From contig LRSL01000077.1 in NCBI GenBank assembly GCA_001563335.1, positions 1 through 41,462 of the forward strand: DNA of 41,462 nucleotides, in the 5' to 3' direction. This DNA is from Candidatus Thorarchaeota archaeon SMTZ1-45 (GTDB lineage: Archaea; Asgardarchaeota; Thorarchaeia; Thorarchaeales; Thorarchaeaceae). Below are positions 33,108 to 41,380 of the stretch, piece after piece. The translations under genes were made by a program, and so were the position numbers. Within the stretch, counting starts at the first letter, position 1. Every line of letters starts with the position of its first letter. The notes beneath the pieces are model-generated. The model saw only the letters and a list, made by a program, of their open reading frames with translations, was not told the DNA's origin and made no database searches.

Positions 33108-34157
33108 ATGTCAGAAGAAACATTAGGTCTCCTAAAGACACTATCTGCGATTCCAGGACCTGTTGGAAGAGAAACATTGGTCCAAGACGTCATTAAAGAG
33201 CACTTCAGGGAACACTGTGGGAGCTTTGTTCAGGATCGGCTTGGAAATGTCATAGGTACATTGGAAGGAGAAATCCAGAAACATTATGCTATTGTGGCTC
33301 ATGCAGATGAGGTTGGATTTCTTGTAAGTAGCATTGATGAGAATGGTTTCCTACGTGTCAAGTGGAACACTCAAAGTCACATGCCAGACCTTCGTCTATT
33401 ACCAGGTCAATGGGTTCTAATCATGACCGAGAAAGGATTGATTCCTGGTGTGTTCTGTGTAATGACCGCACATCTGGCAGGTCCTGAGGGAAAAAACAGA
33501 ATCCCTACATACGAAGAGATTTTCCTCGATATCGGAGCAAAGAGTGTTGAAGATATTAAAGAGTTGGGCATCAATATTGGAGACCCAGTCATCTATGCCG
33601 CACCAGTTGAGAAACTACTGAACCATCATGTTTCTGGAAAGTCCATGGATGACAGGGTAGGACTTGTGGTGCTCCTGAGGGTCTTGAAACAAATCGCAAT
33701 GGTTCCAAAATCTAAACGGCCTACAATCACATTTGTTTCGACTGTGATGGAAGAATTGGGAGCAAAGGGGGCAGCAGCAGTAGCAAAAGACCTTGATGTG
33801 GATTCAGTCATCGTACTAGATATCGGGCTTGCAGATGATCATCCTGGAACAAAAGGAGAAACGAGTATTGCCCTCGGAGGGGGACCAGTTGTCGTAATCA
33901 AAGACATTGCTATACACTACTCACATGACTTAGTCCAGAAAATAATCAAGACCGCGGAAGCAGAAGAAATACCAATTCAGCGAGCTGTTTTTCATTCCTA
34001 CATGACAGATGGAGTACAATTTGCCTCTCATGGCCAGATTGTAACTGTCCTGGCGGTGCCGTGCAGATATTCGCACTCCAGTTTTGAAACCGTTAATCTC
34101 CTAGATGTGGACATGACAATACATCTGCTGATGAAACTGCTTGGACCTAGTTTGTAG
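33108..34157 (+). CDS. M42-family aminopeptidase (TET/glutamyl aminopeptidase/deblocking type)
   Basis: 349 residues, ATG. All metal and catalytic residues of M42 are present: H65 and D67 in AHADEVGF, the bridging Asp at 181-182 (SGKSMDDRVG), Glu pair 215-216 (VMEELGAKGA), D238 (VLDIG) and H323 (RYSHSS). These enzymes form dodecameric tetrahedral particles that remove N-terminal residues from peptides released by the proteasome. The last 11 bases overlap the 3' end of the NfeD-like gene on the other strand. Confidence 0.92.
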   Translation: MSEETLGLLKTLSAIPGPVGRETLVQDVIKEHFREHCGSFVQDRLGNVIGTLEGEIQKHYAIVAHADEVGFLVSSIDENGFLRVKWNTQSHMPDLRLLPGQWVLIMTEKGLIPGVFCVMTAHLAGPEGKNRIPTYEEIFLDIGAKSVEDIKELGINIGDPVIYAAPVEKLLNHHVSGKSMDDRVGLVVLLRVLKQIAMVPKSKRPTITFVSTVMEELGAKGAAAVAKDLDVDSVIVLDIGLADDHPGTKGETSIALGGGPVVVIKDIAIHYSHDLVQKIIKTAEAEEIPIQRAVFHSYMTDGVQFASHGQIVTVLAVPCRYSHSSFETVNLLDVDMTIHLLMKLLGPSL

Positions 34158-34581
34158 CAGTTCTGTTGGACAAAGGTTCAACGCGTACTTTCATGCTTTC
34201 TCGGGCTAAAACAACAACTTCAGTCCCCTTGTTGATAGTACCAATATCACAGCGAGCCTCCCAGATTTCAGCTCCAACTCTAATCTTTCCAGCTATTTGT
34301 GTGACTTCCTCAATTACTATTCCCGTCATTCCTTTTAATTCATAGAAAGGTCTAGCCTCTTCCAAAAGAGACGGGTAGACAAGGTAGTATTTTGCTGCGA
34401 CAAATACTACAGCACCGATTATCAAAAGGACAGTGGCTATTAGAAACCAATCAGGTCTGAAGATGTATACAATCCACATAGCAATGGGGATTAGGACTAG
34501 CTCATCTATTGTGATGGCAATAAATTTGGCTCTAGGTGAAAAATCTACCACTTCTTCACATCCTATTTCTTGAGCTTTCAT
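34147..34581 (-). CDS. NfeD-like membrane protein with C-terminal OB-fold
   Basis: 144 residues, ATG. The middle holds two helices (FIAITIDELVLIPIAMWIV; FLIATVLLIIGAVVFVAAKY). The C-terminal 75 residues match the NfeD soluble domain: LKGMTGIVIEE, then GKIRVGAEIWEARCD and GTEVVVLARESMKVRVEP, an OB-like barrel. NfeD proteins work with stomatin/prohibitin-type proteins in membrane organisation; no stomatin gene is adjacent. It lacks the ClpP-like protease domain, so it is the short NfeD1b-like form. Confidence 0.8.
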   Translation of the reverse strand: MKAQEIGCEEVVDFSPRAKFIAITIDELVLIPIAMWIVYIFRPDWFLIATVLLIIGAVVFVAAKYYLVYPSLLEEARPFYELKGMTGIVIEEVTQIAGKIRVGAEIWEARCDIGTINKGTEVVVLARESMKVRVEPLSNRTATN

Positions 34582-34690
34582 TAACGTGAGATGAAAAAAA
34601 GGTTTGCAACCTAGAAGACCATTTTCCTATATTGGATAGATAGTACGATTGAAAAGGGGAAGATAATGCGGCCACCATAGTGACCAGTTC

Positions 34691-35812
34691 TTGAAGACTG
34701 AAACAATCCAAATCATGGCTGGAGCAGCCATGCTGTCAGCATTCACCTATGTCCCTATACTAGCGAGAGAAACGATTGGGATTTCAGAGCTACTTGTAAC
34801 CATTATTGTAGGTGGATATGCGACAGCTTCTTTCATTTCTTCATACATTTTTGGTCGGGCTGGGGATATCTATGGAAGGAGAATAGTAATCAGACTGGGT
34901 CTTCTTCTTGCCACATTTAGTTTTGGACTACTCATGGTTTCTTCAAGCTTTGAGGTCTTATTCTTTGTAAGGGTCGCAAATGGATTCTGTGTTGGAATGT
35001 ATCCTGGAGCTCTTGCAGCGTATGCATTTGAATCAAAGATGAAAATGGGTAGGTTTGCTACATGGGGTGCAGCTGGTTGGGGGTTGGGTACTCTCTTTGC
35101 AGGTTATGCTGCAGGATTCAACATCTACTATGCATTCCTTATGTCAACGGTTTTTCTGGCTATTGCTTTTGGGTCAGCACTAACACTCCCTCCAATGAAA
35201 ACTGAGATGGTGAAGGTTCCTTGGTTCCCGATTGAAACATTCAAACGAAATGCTTCGATTTACTTAGCAGTATTCATTCGCCATAGTAGTGCTTTCGCTG
35301 TTTGGACTCTCTGGCCTTTGTTTCTCTATGACTTAGGAGCAGATACTCTCTCAATAGCAATTGTACAAGCAACTAATGCTGTTGCGCAGGTCTTCTTCAT
35401 GGTCACTGTTACAGATCGTTTCGACAGCAAGAAACTTGTGGCAATTGGACTTATCTCATCTGCAGCCACGTTTGCGTGGTTTACATTTGCTCATAGCATC
35501 ATTGAGATATTGCCCTCTCAGCTTTTACTCGGGTTTGCGTGGGCAACACTCTATGTTGGTGCATTGAAGTATGTTACTGAGAATAACAAAGAGAGATCGA
35601 CAGCTGCAGGACTTCTTCAGTCGATGTTGTCGCTGTCAGGTGTTGTTGGTCCAGTAATGGCTGCCTTTATTTATACAATCATTCCTGGTTATACTCCCAT
35701 TATGTTCTATGCTGTAGGAATGTCTCTTTTCGCCTATGTAATATTCTGGTGGAGTAACCGCAATGATGAGCAGCAACCAGTCACAAGAGATTTAGAAACA
35801 AATCTGCTGTAG
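34691..35812 (+). CDS. Major facilitator superfamily transporter
   Basis: 373 residues from TTG 34691, the first usable start after an in-frame stop; no clear ribosome binding site precedes it. About eleven to twelve helices are seen. The loop 2-3 signature GRAGDIYGRR is the MFS motif A (GxxxDxxGRR). The C-half has a second, weaker copy (DRFDSKKLVAIG). The substrate cannot be told. A GNAT acetyltransferase gene follows on the same strand after 49 bases, which is a common drug- or metabolite-resistance pairing but not proof of it. Confidence 0.88.
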   Translation: MKTETIQIMAGAAMLSAFTYVPILARETIGISELLVTIIVGGYATASFISSYIFGRAGDIYGRRIVIRLGLLLATFSFGLLMVSSSFEVLFFVRVANGFCVGMYPGALAAYAFESKMKMGRFATWGAAGWGLGTLFAGYAAGFNIYYAFLMSTVFLAIAFGSALTLPPMKTEMVKVPWFPIETFKRNASIYLAVFIRHSSAFAVWTLWPLFLYDLGADTLSIAIVQATNAVAQVFFMVTVTDRFDSKKLVAIGLISSAATFAWFTFAHSIIEILPSQLLLGFAWATLYVGALKYVTENNKERSTAAGLLQSMLSLSGVVGPVMAAFIYTIIPGYTPIMFYAVGMSLFAYVIFWWSNRNDEQQPVTRDLETNLL

Positions 35813-35861
35813 AGGGAAGATGGATTTGCGCTGGTAGATTTGTCCATATATCTTCCAGGTG

Positions 35862-36728
35862 ATGCAACATTCTGTGGATGGTCGTTCTATGTACATTAGA
35901 AAGATGTCACAACAGGATATCGAATTTGCATTGACTCTTACAACCACAGAAGGCTGGGGAAGTATCAAACTTGACTTTGAAGAGCTACTGGCTTTTGATC
36001 CTCAAGGATGTTTCATCGCAGAATTTAGTGATGAGCCTATTGGAATGATTTGCACTACGCCATACAACAGTTTTGGATTTGTTAGCAATCTTATTGTCTT
36101 GAGAGAACATAGAAACAAAAAGCTTGGTACGGAACTGATGAAGCATGCTCTTGAGTATCTAGAGAGGAAACATGTGGTATCACATCTACTTGACGGAGTT
36201 ATGAAGGCAATATCTCTGTATGAACGATTTGGTTTTGAAAAGAGACATAAATCTCTGCGTCTTGAGGGTTACGTTGAGCCAAAAGAGTCAGCTGATATTC
36301 GATACATGACAGCTGGAGATTTGGATGATATAGATCAGTTTGATACAAAGTTCTTTGGAGCGAGTCGAAAAAGGTTCATTGAGTCCAGACTGAGACATTT
36401 CCCGAAGCTTTGCAAGGTGTTAGATATTAATGGAGAATTAGCAGGGTATATCATGGGGAGTGAGAGGTCAGGTTTCATCAGGATTGGCCCATGGGTTATG
36501 AAGAATAATCATGAACAAGCTGAGGATTTGTTAAGAGATTTTGCCTTGGAAGTTGATGGTATGCCTCTACAGATTGGCGTTCTAAAGAATAATAGAAGAG
36601 CACTTCAGATTTTCCAGAAACATAAGTTTGCTCAGAAAAGCTTCTCATGGAGGATGATGAGAGGCCCTAAAGGCAACTGGACATTCTCAGACCATCTATA
36701 TGCAATTTGCTCAGCGGCACGGGGGTAG
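35862..36728 (+). CDS. GNAT-family N-acetyltransferase, two-domain
   Basis: 288 residues from ATG 35862; GTG 35859 is one codon earlier and ATG 35889 is also possible. The first domain is a regular GNAT fold, with the acetyl-CoA region LIVLREHRNKKLGTELMKHA and the closing LYERFGFEKRHKS. The second (about residues 150-288) is the C-terminal domain of the Acetyltransf_18 (PF18014) kind, with a GNAT-like ending NNRRALQIFQKHKFAQKSFS. The substrate amine is unknown. It is likely cotranscribed with the MFS gene. Confidence 0.85.
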   Translation: MQHSVDGRSMYIRKMSQQDIEFALTLTTTEGWGSIKLDFEELLAFDPQGCFIAEFSDEPIGMICTTPYNSFGFVSNLIVLREHRNKKLGTELMKHALEYLERKHVVSHLLDGVMKAISLYERFGFEKRHKSLRLEGYVEPKESADIRYMTAGDLDDIDQFDTKFFGASRKRFIESRLRHFPKLCKVLDINGELAGYIMGSERSGFIRIGPWVMKNNHEQAEDLLRDFALEVDGMPLQIGVLKNNRRALQIFQKHKFAQKSFSWRMMRGPKGNWTFSDHLYAICSAARG

Positions 36729-36745
36729 ATTACTAGTCCAAAGTA

Positions 36746-37915
36746 TCACCTTCTCCTGCGACGTTTGGCTTCCTCTAACTTTTGACCAATATCCACTCTC
36801 GAGAGTCTGTCAGCTAGGATTGGTGATATAATTACAAACACGATGGCAAAAATACCAATTACACTCAAATCTATACTTAGAGTTCCGTAGCTGCCTTCAA
36901 CGAACATTCTGATCAAGCTACGGTATACATTAGCTATTGGCAAATACTCGTTTATTGTGCCAAATGCAACTCCAACTAGCTCTAGAGGTGCAATGCCACC
37001 GCCAACTATCCAGTAGAAAAGACCACAAAGAGCTGCTAGGGGAACCATGAATACAGAGTTACGTACGATAGCACCAAGCAAGAGTCCAACTCCTGAACAG
37101 AATGCTGACAGCAGAAAGGTCAGAGCGAGGAATGTGACAATATCACCATTGGGCCAGACTCCAAACATCAAGTAACTTAGACCAAGAACTATTGGAGGTG
37201 CAATATAGCTTATCACTACACCACTCAACATCTTTCCAAGAAAGATTGAGTGAGTGGACTGATTTGATAAATTGAGTTCATCCCAGGTTTCCTGCTCAAA
37301 CTCTTGAGTTAATGCAGATCCAGCACCAAAAATAGCACCAACCATAATGGCGTAAATAGTGATTGTCCATGCCATATAAGCCAAGCGTGGTGGAGTGAAG
37401 GAACGGAGATTCTCTACCTCAAATGTAACCTGCGTATCTTGGTCGAGATATCTCTGGTAGAATAAATCGAGCTTTCGAATCACAGGCATCCGGAGGTTCT
37501 TTGTCAAGTCCTCATGAACATTAGCTACCCGAATGTGGATGGAAGTGGATTCATTATGCGATAGTGCATATTCGAAACCAATGGGTATTGTGATTACAAG
37601 AAGAAGATCACCATTATCAAATAGCTGTGATGCACGATCTGCATCCATCTCGAGGGGAACGAGTCTAGGGGGGATAGGGTCGTATTCCTCAAGTATCTCA
37701 ATAAATCCGTTTGTAAAAATGCCTGGAGTCTGTTCTTCAACAACCAGTGCCACCTCAACTCCTGATCCATAGTAGACCCCACCCATCAATAGAGTGAAAG
37801 CGGCAAAGAACAGGATGGGAAGAAGAATCACAAGTGATAGCTTACGAGGATTCCTTTTCCAGACTCTCAGTTCTTTCAGAAGGCTTGCTCTCATGACTCT
37901 GAGAAACTGATTCAA
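36746..37915 (-). CDS. ABC-2 type exporter permease (second permease)
   Basis: 389 residues, ATG 37915, overlapping the preceding permease gene by 4 nt. One N-terminal helix (LSLVILLPILFFAAFTLLM), a large extracytoplasmic domain of about 150 residues, then five C-terminal helices form the ABC2_membrane_3 layout. The tail is very basic (KLEEAKRRRRR). It pairs with the permease at 37912-39045 and the ATPase at 39047-40018 in one operon. Confidence 0.88.
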   Translation of the reverse strand: MNQFLRVMRASLLKELRVWKRNPRKLSLVILLPILFFAAFTLLMGGVYYGSGVEVALVVEEQTPGIFTNGFIEILEEYDPIPPRLVPLEMDADRASQLFDNGDLLLVITIPIGFEYALSHNESTSIHIRVANVHEDLTKNLRMPVIRKLDLFYQRYLDQDTQVTFEVENLRSFTPPRLAYMAWTITIYAIMVGAIFGAGSALTQEFEQETWDELNLSNQSTHSIFLGKMLSGVVISYIAPPIVLGLSYLMFGVWPNGDIVTFLALTFLLSAFCSGVGLLLGAIVRNSVFMVPLAALCGLFYWIVGGGIAPLELVGVAFGTINEYLPIANVYRSLIRMFVEGSYGTLSIDLSVIGIFAIVFVIISPILADRLSRVDIGQKLEEAKRRRRR

Positions 37916-39045
37916 GAACGCTCAACCTCCCTTTTCATTAGATGAGTTACAACAGCTGTTAGTACTAACCAGGTTCCAAGGAGGTATAGCGCACTGGGTA
38001 AAAGGCCAAGGAGTGTATCAGAAAAGAAGACGCGAGCCCATAGACCAATAGAATGAGTGGTGGGTAGAACTAGTAGAATGACTCTCAAGGAAAATGGTGT
38101 AAGTCCAATCGGAGCAAGTCCTCCACCACCAAGAAAACCAACTACCGTTAGTAGGACTGCCGCAAGCAATGATTGCTCCCTTTTTCTTGCCTGCATACCT
38201 ATCAATTCACCAAGAGGAACAAGAGCAAGAGTTGTCAGAATGAGAATCCCGAAAAGCGTGAGTAGATTTCCTACTGGGAATACGTTCAAGCTCAGAGTGA
38301 TGACTGGTGTTGTTATCAGGAGTACCAAGAACGAACGAGGGATAGCTGCTATGGTTCGCCCGATCACTATGGCAAGCCTTGACGTGGGAGAGTTTAGCAT
38401 GTCATGAATGGCTCCAGTTTCAAACTCGGTGGCTGTCACTAGAGCTTGGCTTGCCAAAGCACATGTCATGAGTGATAGGAGCAGTCCCACCGCACCCATA
38501 TATGCAAGATTGGATGGAGTTGAAGGTAAGAACAAAGTTTCATCCAACGCAATAAGAGCATTAGACTGGTCAAACTCGGGAGCAATCGCTTCCTGATTAT
38601 ACAGAAGTACTGCAGCTTCAATTCGATGGACGTAGTTTTTGACAACATCATCATTGGCATTATTGATGAAGAGTATCACTATTCCCTTCTGCCCTGAGCT
38701 TATGTTTGCTCCAAATCCTTCAGGAATCAATATGTAGCCAATCAGCTGAGTTGACTGATAGAGTTCAGAGGCGGTTTCCAAGTCGTATCTCTCAATACTA
38801 AACCAAGTATGATTGGTAGTTGAAACCATGTTTTCGATTATTCCCGCCATGTCATCTGCCTCGGGAGACAAATCTTGAACAACTAGACCACAGGCAAAAG
38901 ACTCACCACCACCTACAGAGGTCCACATTATTGAATAGACAAGTAGAAAGACAAATGGGATGATAAGACTGGGAGCAAGAAATCGAGGGTCACGCTTGGC
39001 TTGCTTCAAGTCCTTCTTCACGATTGCTGTGATCTCACGTAGCAT
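37912..39045 (-). CDS. ABC-2 type exporter permease (first permease)
   Basis: 377 residues, ATG 39045. Same layout as its partner: N-terminal helix (SLIIPFVFLLVYSIMWTSV), extracytoplasmic loop, then five helices (for example LLSLMTCALASQALVTATEF; LLAAVLLTVVGFLGGGGLAP). The motif TEFETGAIHDMLNSPTSRL is the coupling-helix region typical of ABC-2 permeases. It forms a heterodimeric exporter with the next gene; substrate unknown (lipid, drug or peptide in related systems). Confidence 0.88.
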   Translation of the reverse strand: MLREITAIVKKDLKQAKRDPRFLAPSLIIPFVFLLVYSIMWTSVGGGESFACGLVVQDLSPEADDMAGIIENMVSTTNHTWFSIERYDLETASELYQSTQLIGYILIPEGFGANISSGQKGIVILFINNANDDVVKNYVHRIEAAVLLYNQEAIAPEFDQSNALIALDETLFLPSTPSNLAYMGAVGLLLSLMTCALASQALVTATEFETGAIHDMLNSPTSRLAIVIGRTIAAIPRSFLVLLITTPVITLSLNVFPVGNLLTLFGILILTTLALVPLGELIGMQARKREQSLLAAVLLTVVGFLGGGGLAPIGLTPFSLRVILLVLPTTHSIGLWARVFFSDTLLGLLPSALYLLGTWLVLTAVVTHLMKREVERS

Positions 39046-39046
39046 A

Positions 39047-40018
39047 CTAATCCCTCAAAATTGAGCCAGTGATTGCTAGAAACACATCACCAAGAGATGG
39101 TTCTCTCATTGATGTTTGCTTCACGACTAGTCCACTTTCAGATAGTCGACTAATTACAAGAGGTAAGTCAGAGTGTCCTGCTTGACTTCGAATCCAGGCT
39201 GTGCGAGGTCCCCCATTCAATGGATCGGACACCTTCTCCACATCGAGCTTGACTTTTTCAGATAGCCATTCAGAGCCAAGTTTGGAGTCCATTCCCTCAA
39301 TCAAGACTTCAATTAGATAGTCCCCAACATGCTTACGCTTTAGTTCACTAGGAGTTCCAGTTGCAACAAGTCGCCCGTTATCAATCACAATCACGCGATC
39401 TGCTAATGCTTCAGCCTCATCCATATAGTTCGTACAGAAAAGAACAGTACGACCCTCATCCTTCATCTTGCGTACTTGATTCCAGATCAAATTTCTGCTT
39501 TGAACATCCACACCCAATGACATCTCATCCAGTATCAGAAGTTCTGAGTCATGAAGTATGGAACGAACAAGTGCCAGCCGCCGTTTCATTCCCCCGGAGT
39601 ATGTCTTCACAAGGTCATCCTTCCGATGTGTCAGCCCAGCAAGCTCAAGCATTCTAGTAATACGGTCATTCACCTCTTCCTTTGGGACTCCATATAGTTC
39701 TGCATGATACTCCAGCGATTCATACGCAGTCAGGTCTTGATAGAGAGCAGTTTCTTGTGGCATGAATCCAATGAGTTTGCGAATTATGTCAAGATTCTCT
39801 ACCACCTCGTGCCCAGAAACCTTCACACTGCCAGAGGTTGGTTTCAGTATTCCAGTGATCAGTTTGACAGTGGTCGATTTACCTGCCCCATTAGGACCTA
39901 GGAGGCCAATAATCTCTCCCTGTTCAACTGAGAAGGAGAGTTCCTCCAAGGCCCTGTGGCCGCCCTTGTAGATATGCGTTAGATTTGACACTTCAACTAT
40001 TGAGGCCAGTTGAATCAC
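39047..40018 (-). CDS. ABC exporter ATP-binding protein with Asn at the H-loop
   Basis: 323 residues, GTG 40018. Walker A GPNGAGKS at 41-48, Q-loop Gln 88, signature YSGGMKRRLALVRSI at 140-154, Walker B LLILDE at 160-165. The usual DEPTxGLD is DEMSLGVD. The H-loop, normally TTHYMDEAE, is CTNYMDEAE, so the switch His is Asn 197. A C-terminal extension of about 100 residues is of the DrrA-like kind. It is the first gene of the exporter operon (ATPase, permease, permease, gaps of 1 and -4 nt). Its promoter region is shared with the divergent winged-helix gene. Confidence 0.9.
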   Translation of the reverse strand: MIQLASIVEVSNLTHIYKGGHRALEELSFSVEQGEIIGLLGPNGAGKSTTVKLITGILKPTSGSVKVSGHEVVENLDIIRKLIGFMPQETALYQDLTAYESLEYHAELYGVPKEEVNDRITRMLELAGLTHRKDDLVKTYSGGMKRRLALVRSILHDSELLILDEMSLGVDVQSRNLIWNQVRKMKDEGRTVLFCTNYMDEAEALADRVIVIDNGRLVATGTPSELKRKHVGDYLIEVLIEGMDSKLGSEWLSEKVKLDVEKVSDPLNGGPRTAWIRSQAGHSDLPLVISRLSESGLVVKQTSMREPSLGDVFLAITGSILRD

Positions 40019-40087
40019 CTATGTAATAATACCAGACGTAGAACATAGGTTTGGTGTCACGAGAGGAGTAACAATGCATACTTCTTT

Positions 40088-40121
40088 ATGACATGATGAC
40101 TGAAGTGTTTAATCATGTCAT
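40088..40121. promoter_or_regulatory. 10-bp inverted repeat overlapping the start of the winged-helix gene
   Basis: ATGACATGAT (40088-40097) is the exact reverse complement of ATCATGTCAT (40112-40121), with 14 bases between. The right arm contains the ATG at 40115-40117. It lies in the 96-base gap shared with the divergent ABC exporter operon. It could be a dimer-binding operator for the encoded regulator, or an RNA hairpin that hides the start codon. Confidence 0.55.
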
Positions 40122-40390
40122 TGGAGTTCTTGACTCGTTCAGAGGTCAGAGAGGTCTTGTTTGAGCTGATGTGGGGAGATCGATTTGAGAGAGACCTGAG
40201 GACAAGGACCTCCTCGGATGAAGAGTTCTCTGAGATTAAAGAGAGACTTCTCAAGGAGGAAATTGTCTATCAGTTCCGAGGCGAAAACGATGCCCCATTT
40301 CTGTCCTTGACTGACAAAGGTGTAGCGATCATTAACAGACTCTATGAAATCGAACGGATTCTTGAAGGCGAAGACATCGATGCTGACTAG
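40115..40390 (+). CDS. Small winged-helix-like regulator
   Basis: 91 residues, ATG inside an inverted repeat. The fold by eye is helix-helix-helix-wing: RSEVREVLFELMWGDRFERD, then SSDEEFSEIKERLLKEEIV, a wing strand (YQFRGENDAPFLSLT) and a C-terminal helix (KGVAIINRLYEIERIL), as in PadR/ArsR-like or YjcQ-like small DNA-binding proteins. No effector domain. The gene is divergent from the ABC exporter operon and is its likely regulator; family assignment is tentative. Confidence 0.7.
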   Translation: MSLEFLTRSEVREVLFELMWGDRFERDLRTRTSSDEEFSEIKERLLKEEIVYQFRGENDAPFLSLTDKGVAIINRLYEIERILEGEDIDAD

Positions 40391-40399
40391 AGCTCAATC

Positions 40400-40440
40400 T
40401 GTCACTCCTAAAGTGACAAGAGGTTTAAAATTCTAAAGTG
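40400..40440 (+). promoter_or_regulatory. TrmB-gene promoter with hairpin/inverted repeat and flanking direct repeats
   Basis: TGTCACT (40400-40406) and AGTGACA (40412-40418) form a perfect 7-bp inverted repeat directly upstream of a TATA-like TTTAAAA (40424-40430). CTAAAGTG occurs twice, at 40408-40415 and 40433-40440, on both sides of the TATA box. The repeat can be an operator for TrmB autoregulation, the terminator of the gene before it, or both. Confidence 0.45.
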
Positions 40441-40464
40441 CATACTTGTAGAATTGGGATTAGA

Positions 40465-41295
40465 ATGACTCAGAACACAATTGTTGGAGACCTCACAAGT
40501 CTGGGGCTCACAAAGAACGAGGCAAAAGCGTATCATTCTCTCGTTAGGCTTGGAAGATCTTCAGCTAGAGTCATTGCTGAGGACTCAGGGATTCCTAGAA
40601 GCAAGGTGTATGAAACTCTTGGTCTTCTAGAGAAGCGTGGAATCATCAAGAAGGTTTCAGGAAGTGATCCAACACTCTTTGATCCAGCACCGGTTGATGC
40701 AGCCTTGGACCATCTTGAAGAGAAAGTCAAGAGCTCAGCAACGAGTGCAAGAAAGATGTTGAGGGGACTTCAATCTCTTAGGGGCACGGAGGCTAAGGAG
40801 TTTGCTTGGGCAGTGCAGGGCATGGAGCAGGTCATCATGGGTTTACGAACCGCTATAGAAAACGCTCAAGAGTATGTGTTCATAGCATCAGCCTCTCCTA
40901 TTCTGTTAAGCCATCTTAGAGGAGCTTTTAGTGCAGCAAAAAGTCGAGGTGTCAAGATTGAGTTATTCACGACATCACTAGGATCAAAAGAAGTTCCTGG
41001 TCTTGACCACTATCTGCAAGTAACCATAGCAATGCCCAGCAAAGACCTTTTGATTGAGAGTTTCAAAGAGATATTTCAAGCACCAGCATTGTCAACAGAA
41101 GAGTGGGAACCAACCCGGATGTTAATCATGAATGTTGATGGACGGGAAAGCATAGGGGTATTCCTGCCAGGGGATGAATCCTCACAACCATGGGCATTAC
41201 ACATTCGAAGTCGTCTTGTGGTATTGATTCAATGGCAGGTTGTGAAGACCGTAATCTCAAGTGTAGAGGCGATAATTCAAAACAGGATGTCTTAG
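40465..41295 (+). CDS. TrmB-family transcriptional regulator
   Basis: 276 residues from ATG 40465; the frame extends to GTG 40438, but the TATA at 40424-40430 puts transcription start near 40455, so a short-leader ATG start fits. N-terminal winged helix of TrmB (LTSLGLTKNEAKAYHSLVRL; SSARVIAEDSGIPRSKVYE; LEKRGIIKKVSG), a dimerisation coil, then a sensor domain around residues 110-270 of the TrmB C-terminal kind. TrmB proteins respond to sugars or other metabolites in archaea; the ligand is unknown here. It follows the small winged-helix gene on the same strand after 74 bases. Confidence 0.88.
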   Translation: MTQNTIVGDLTSLGLTKNEAKAYHSLVRLGRSSARVIAEDSGIPRSKVYETLGLLEKRGIIKKVSGSDPTLFDPAPVDAALDHLEEKVKSSATSARKMLRGLQSLRGTEAKEFAWAVQGMEQVIMGLRTAIENAQEYVFIASASPILLSHLRGAFSAAKSRGVKIELFTTSLGSKEVPGLDHYLQVTIAMPSKDLLIESFKEIFQAPALSTEEWEPTRMLIMNVDGRESIGVFLPGDESSQPWALHIRSRLVVLIQWQVVKTVISSVEAIIQNRMS

Positions 41296-41380
41296 GTCAA
41301 CATATCCTACTATATTGAAAAATTCTTTTCGATTCATATTTTAACCAGCCTTGAGGTTGTATCACAGGAGTGAGTGAATT

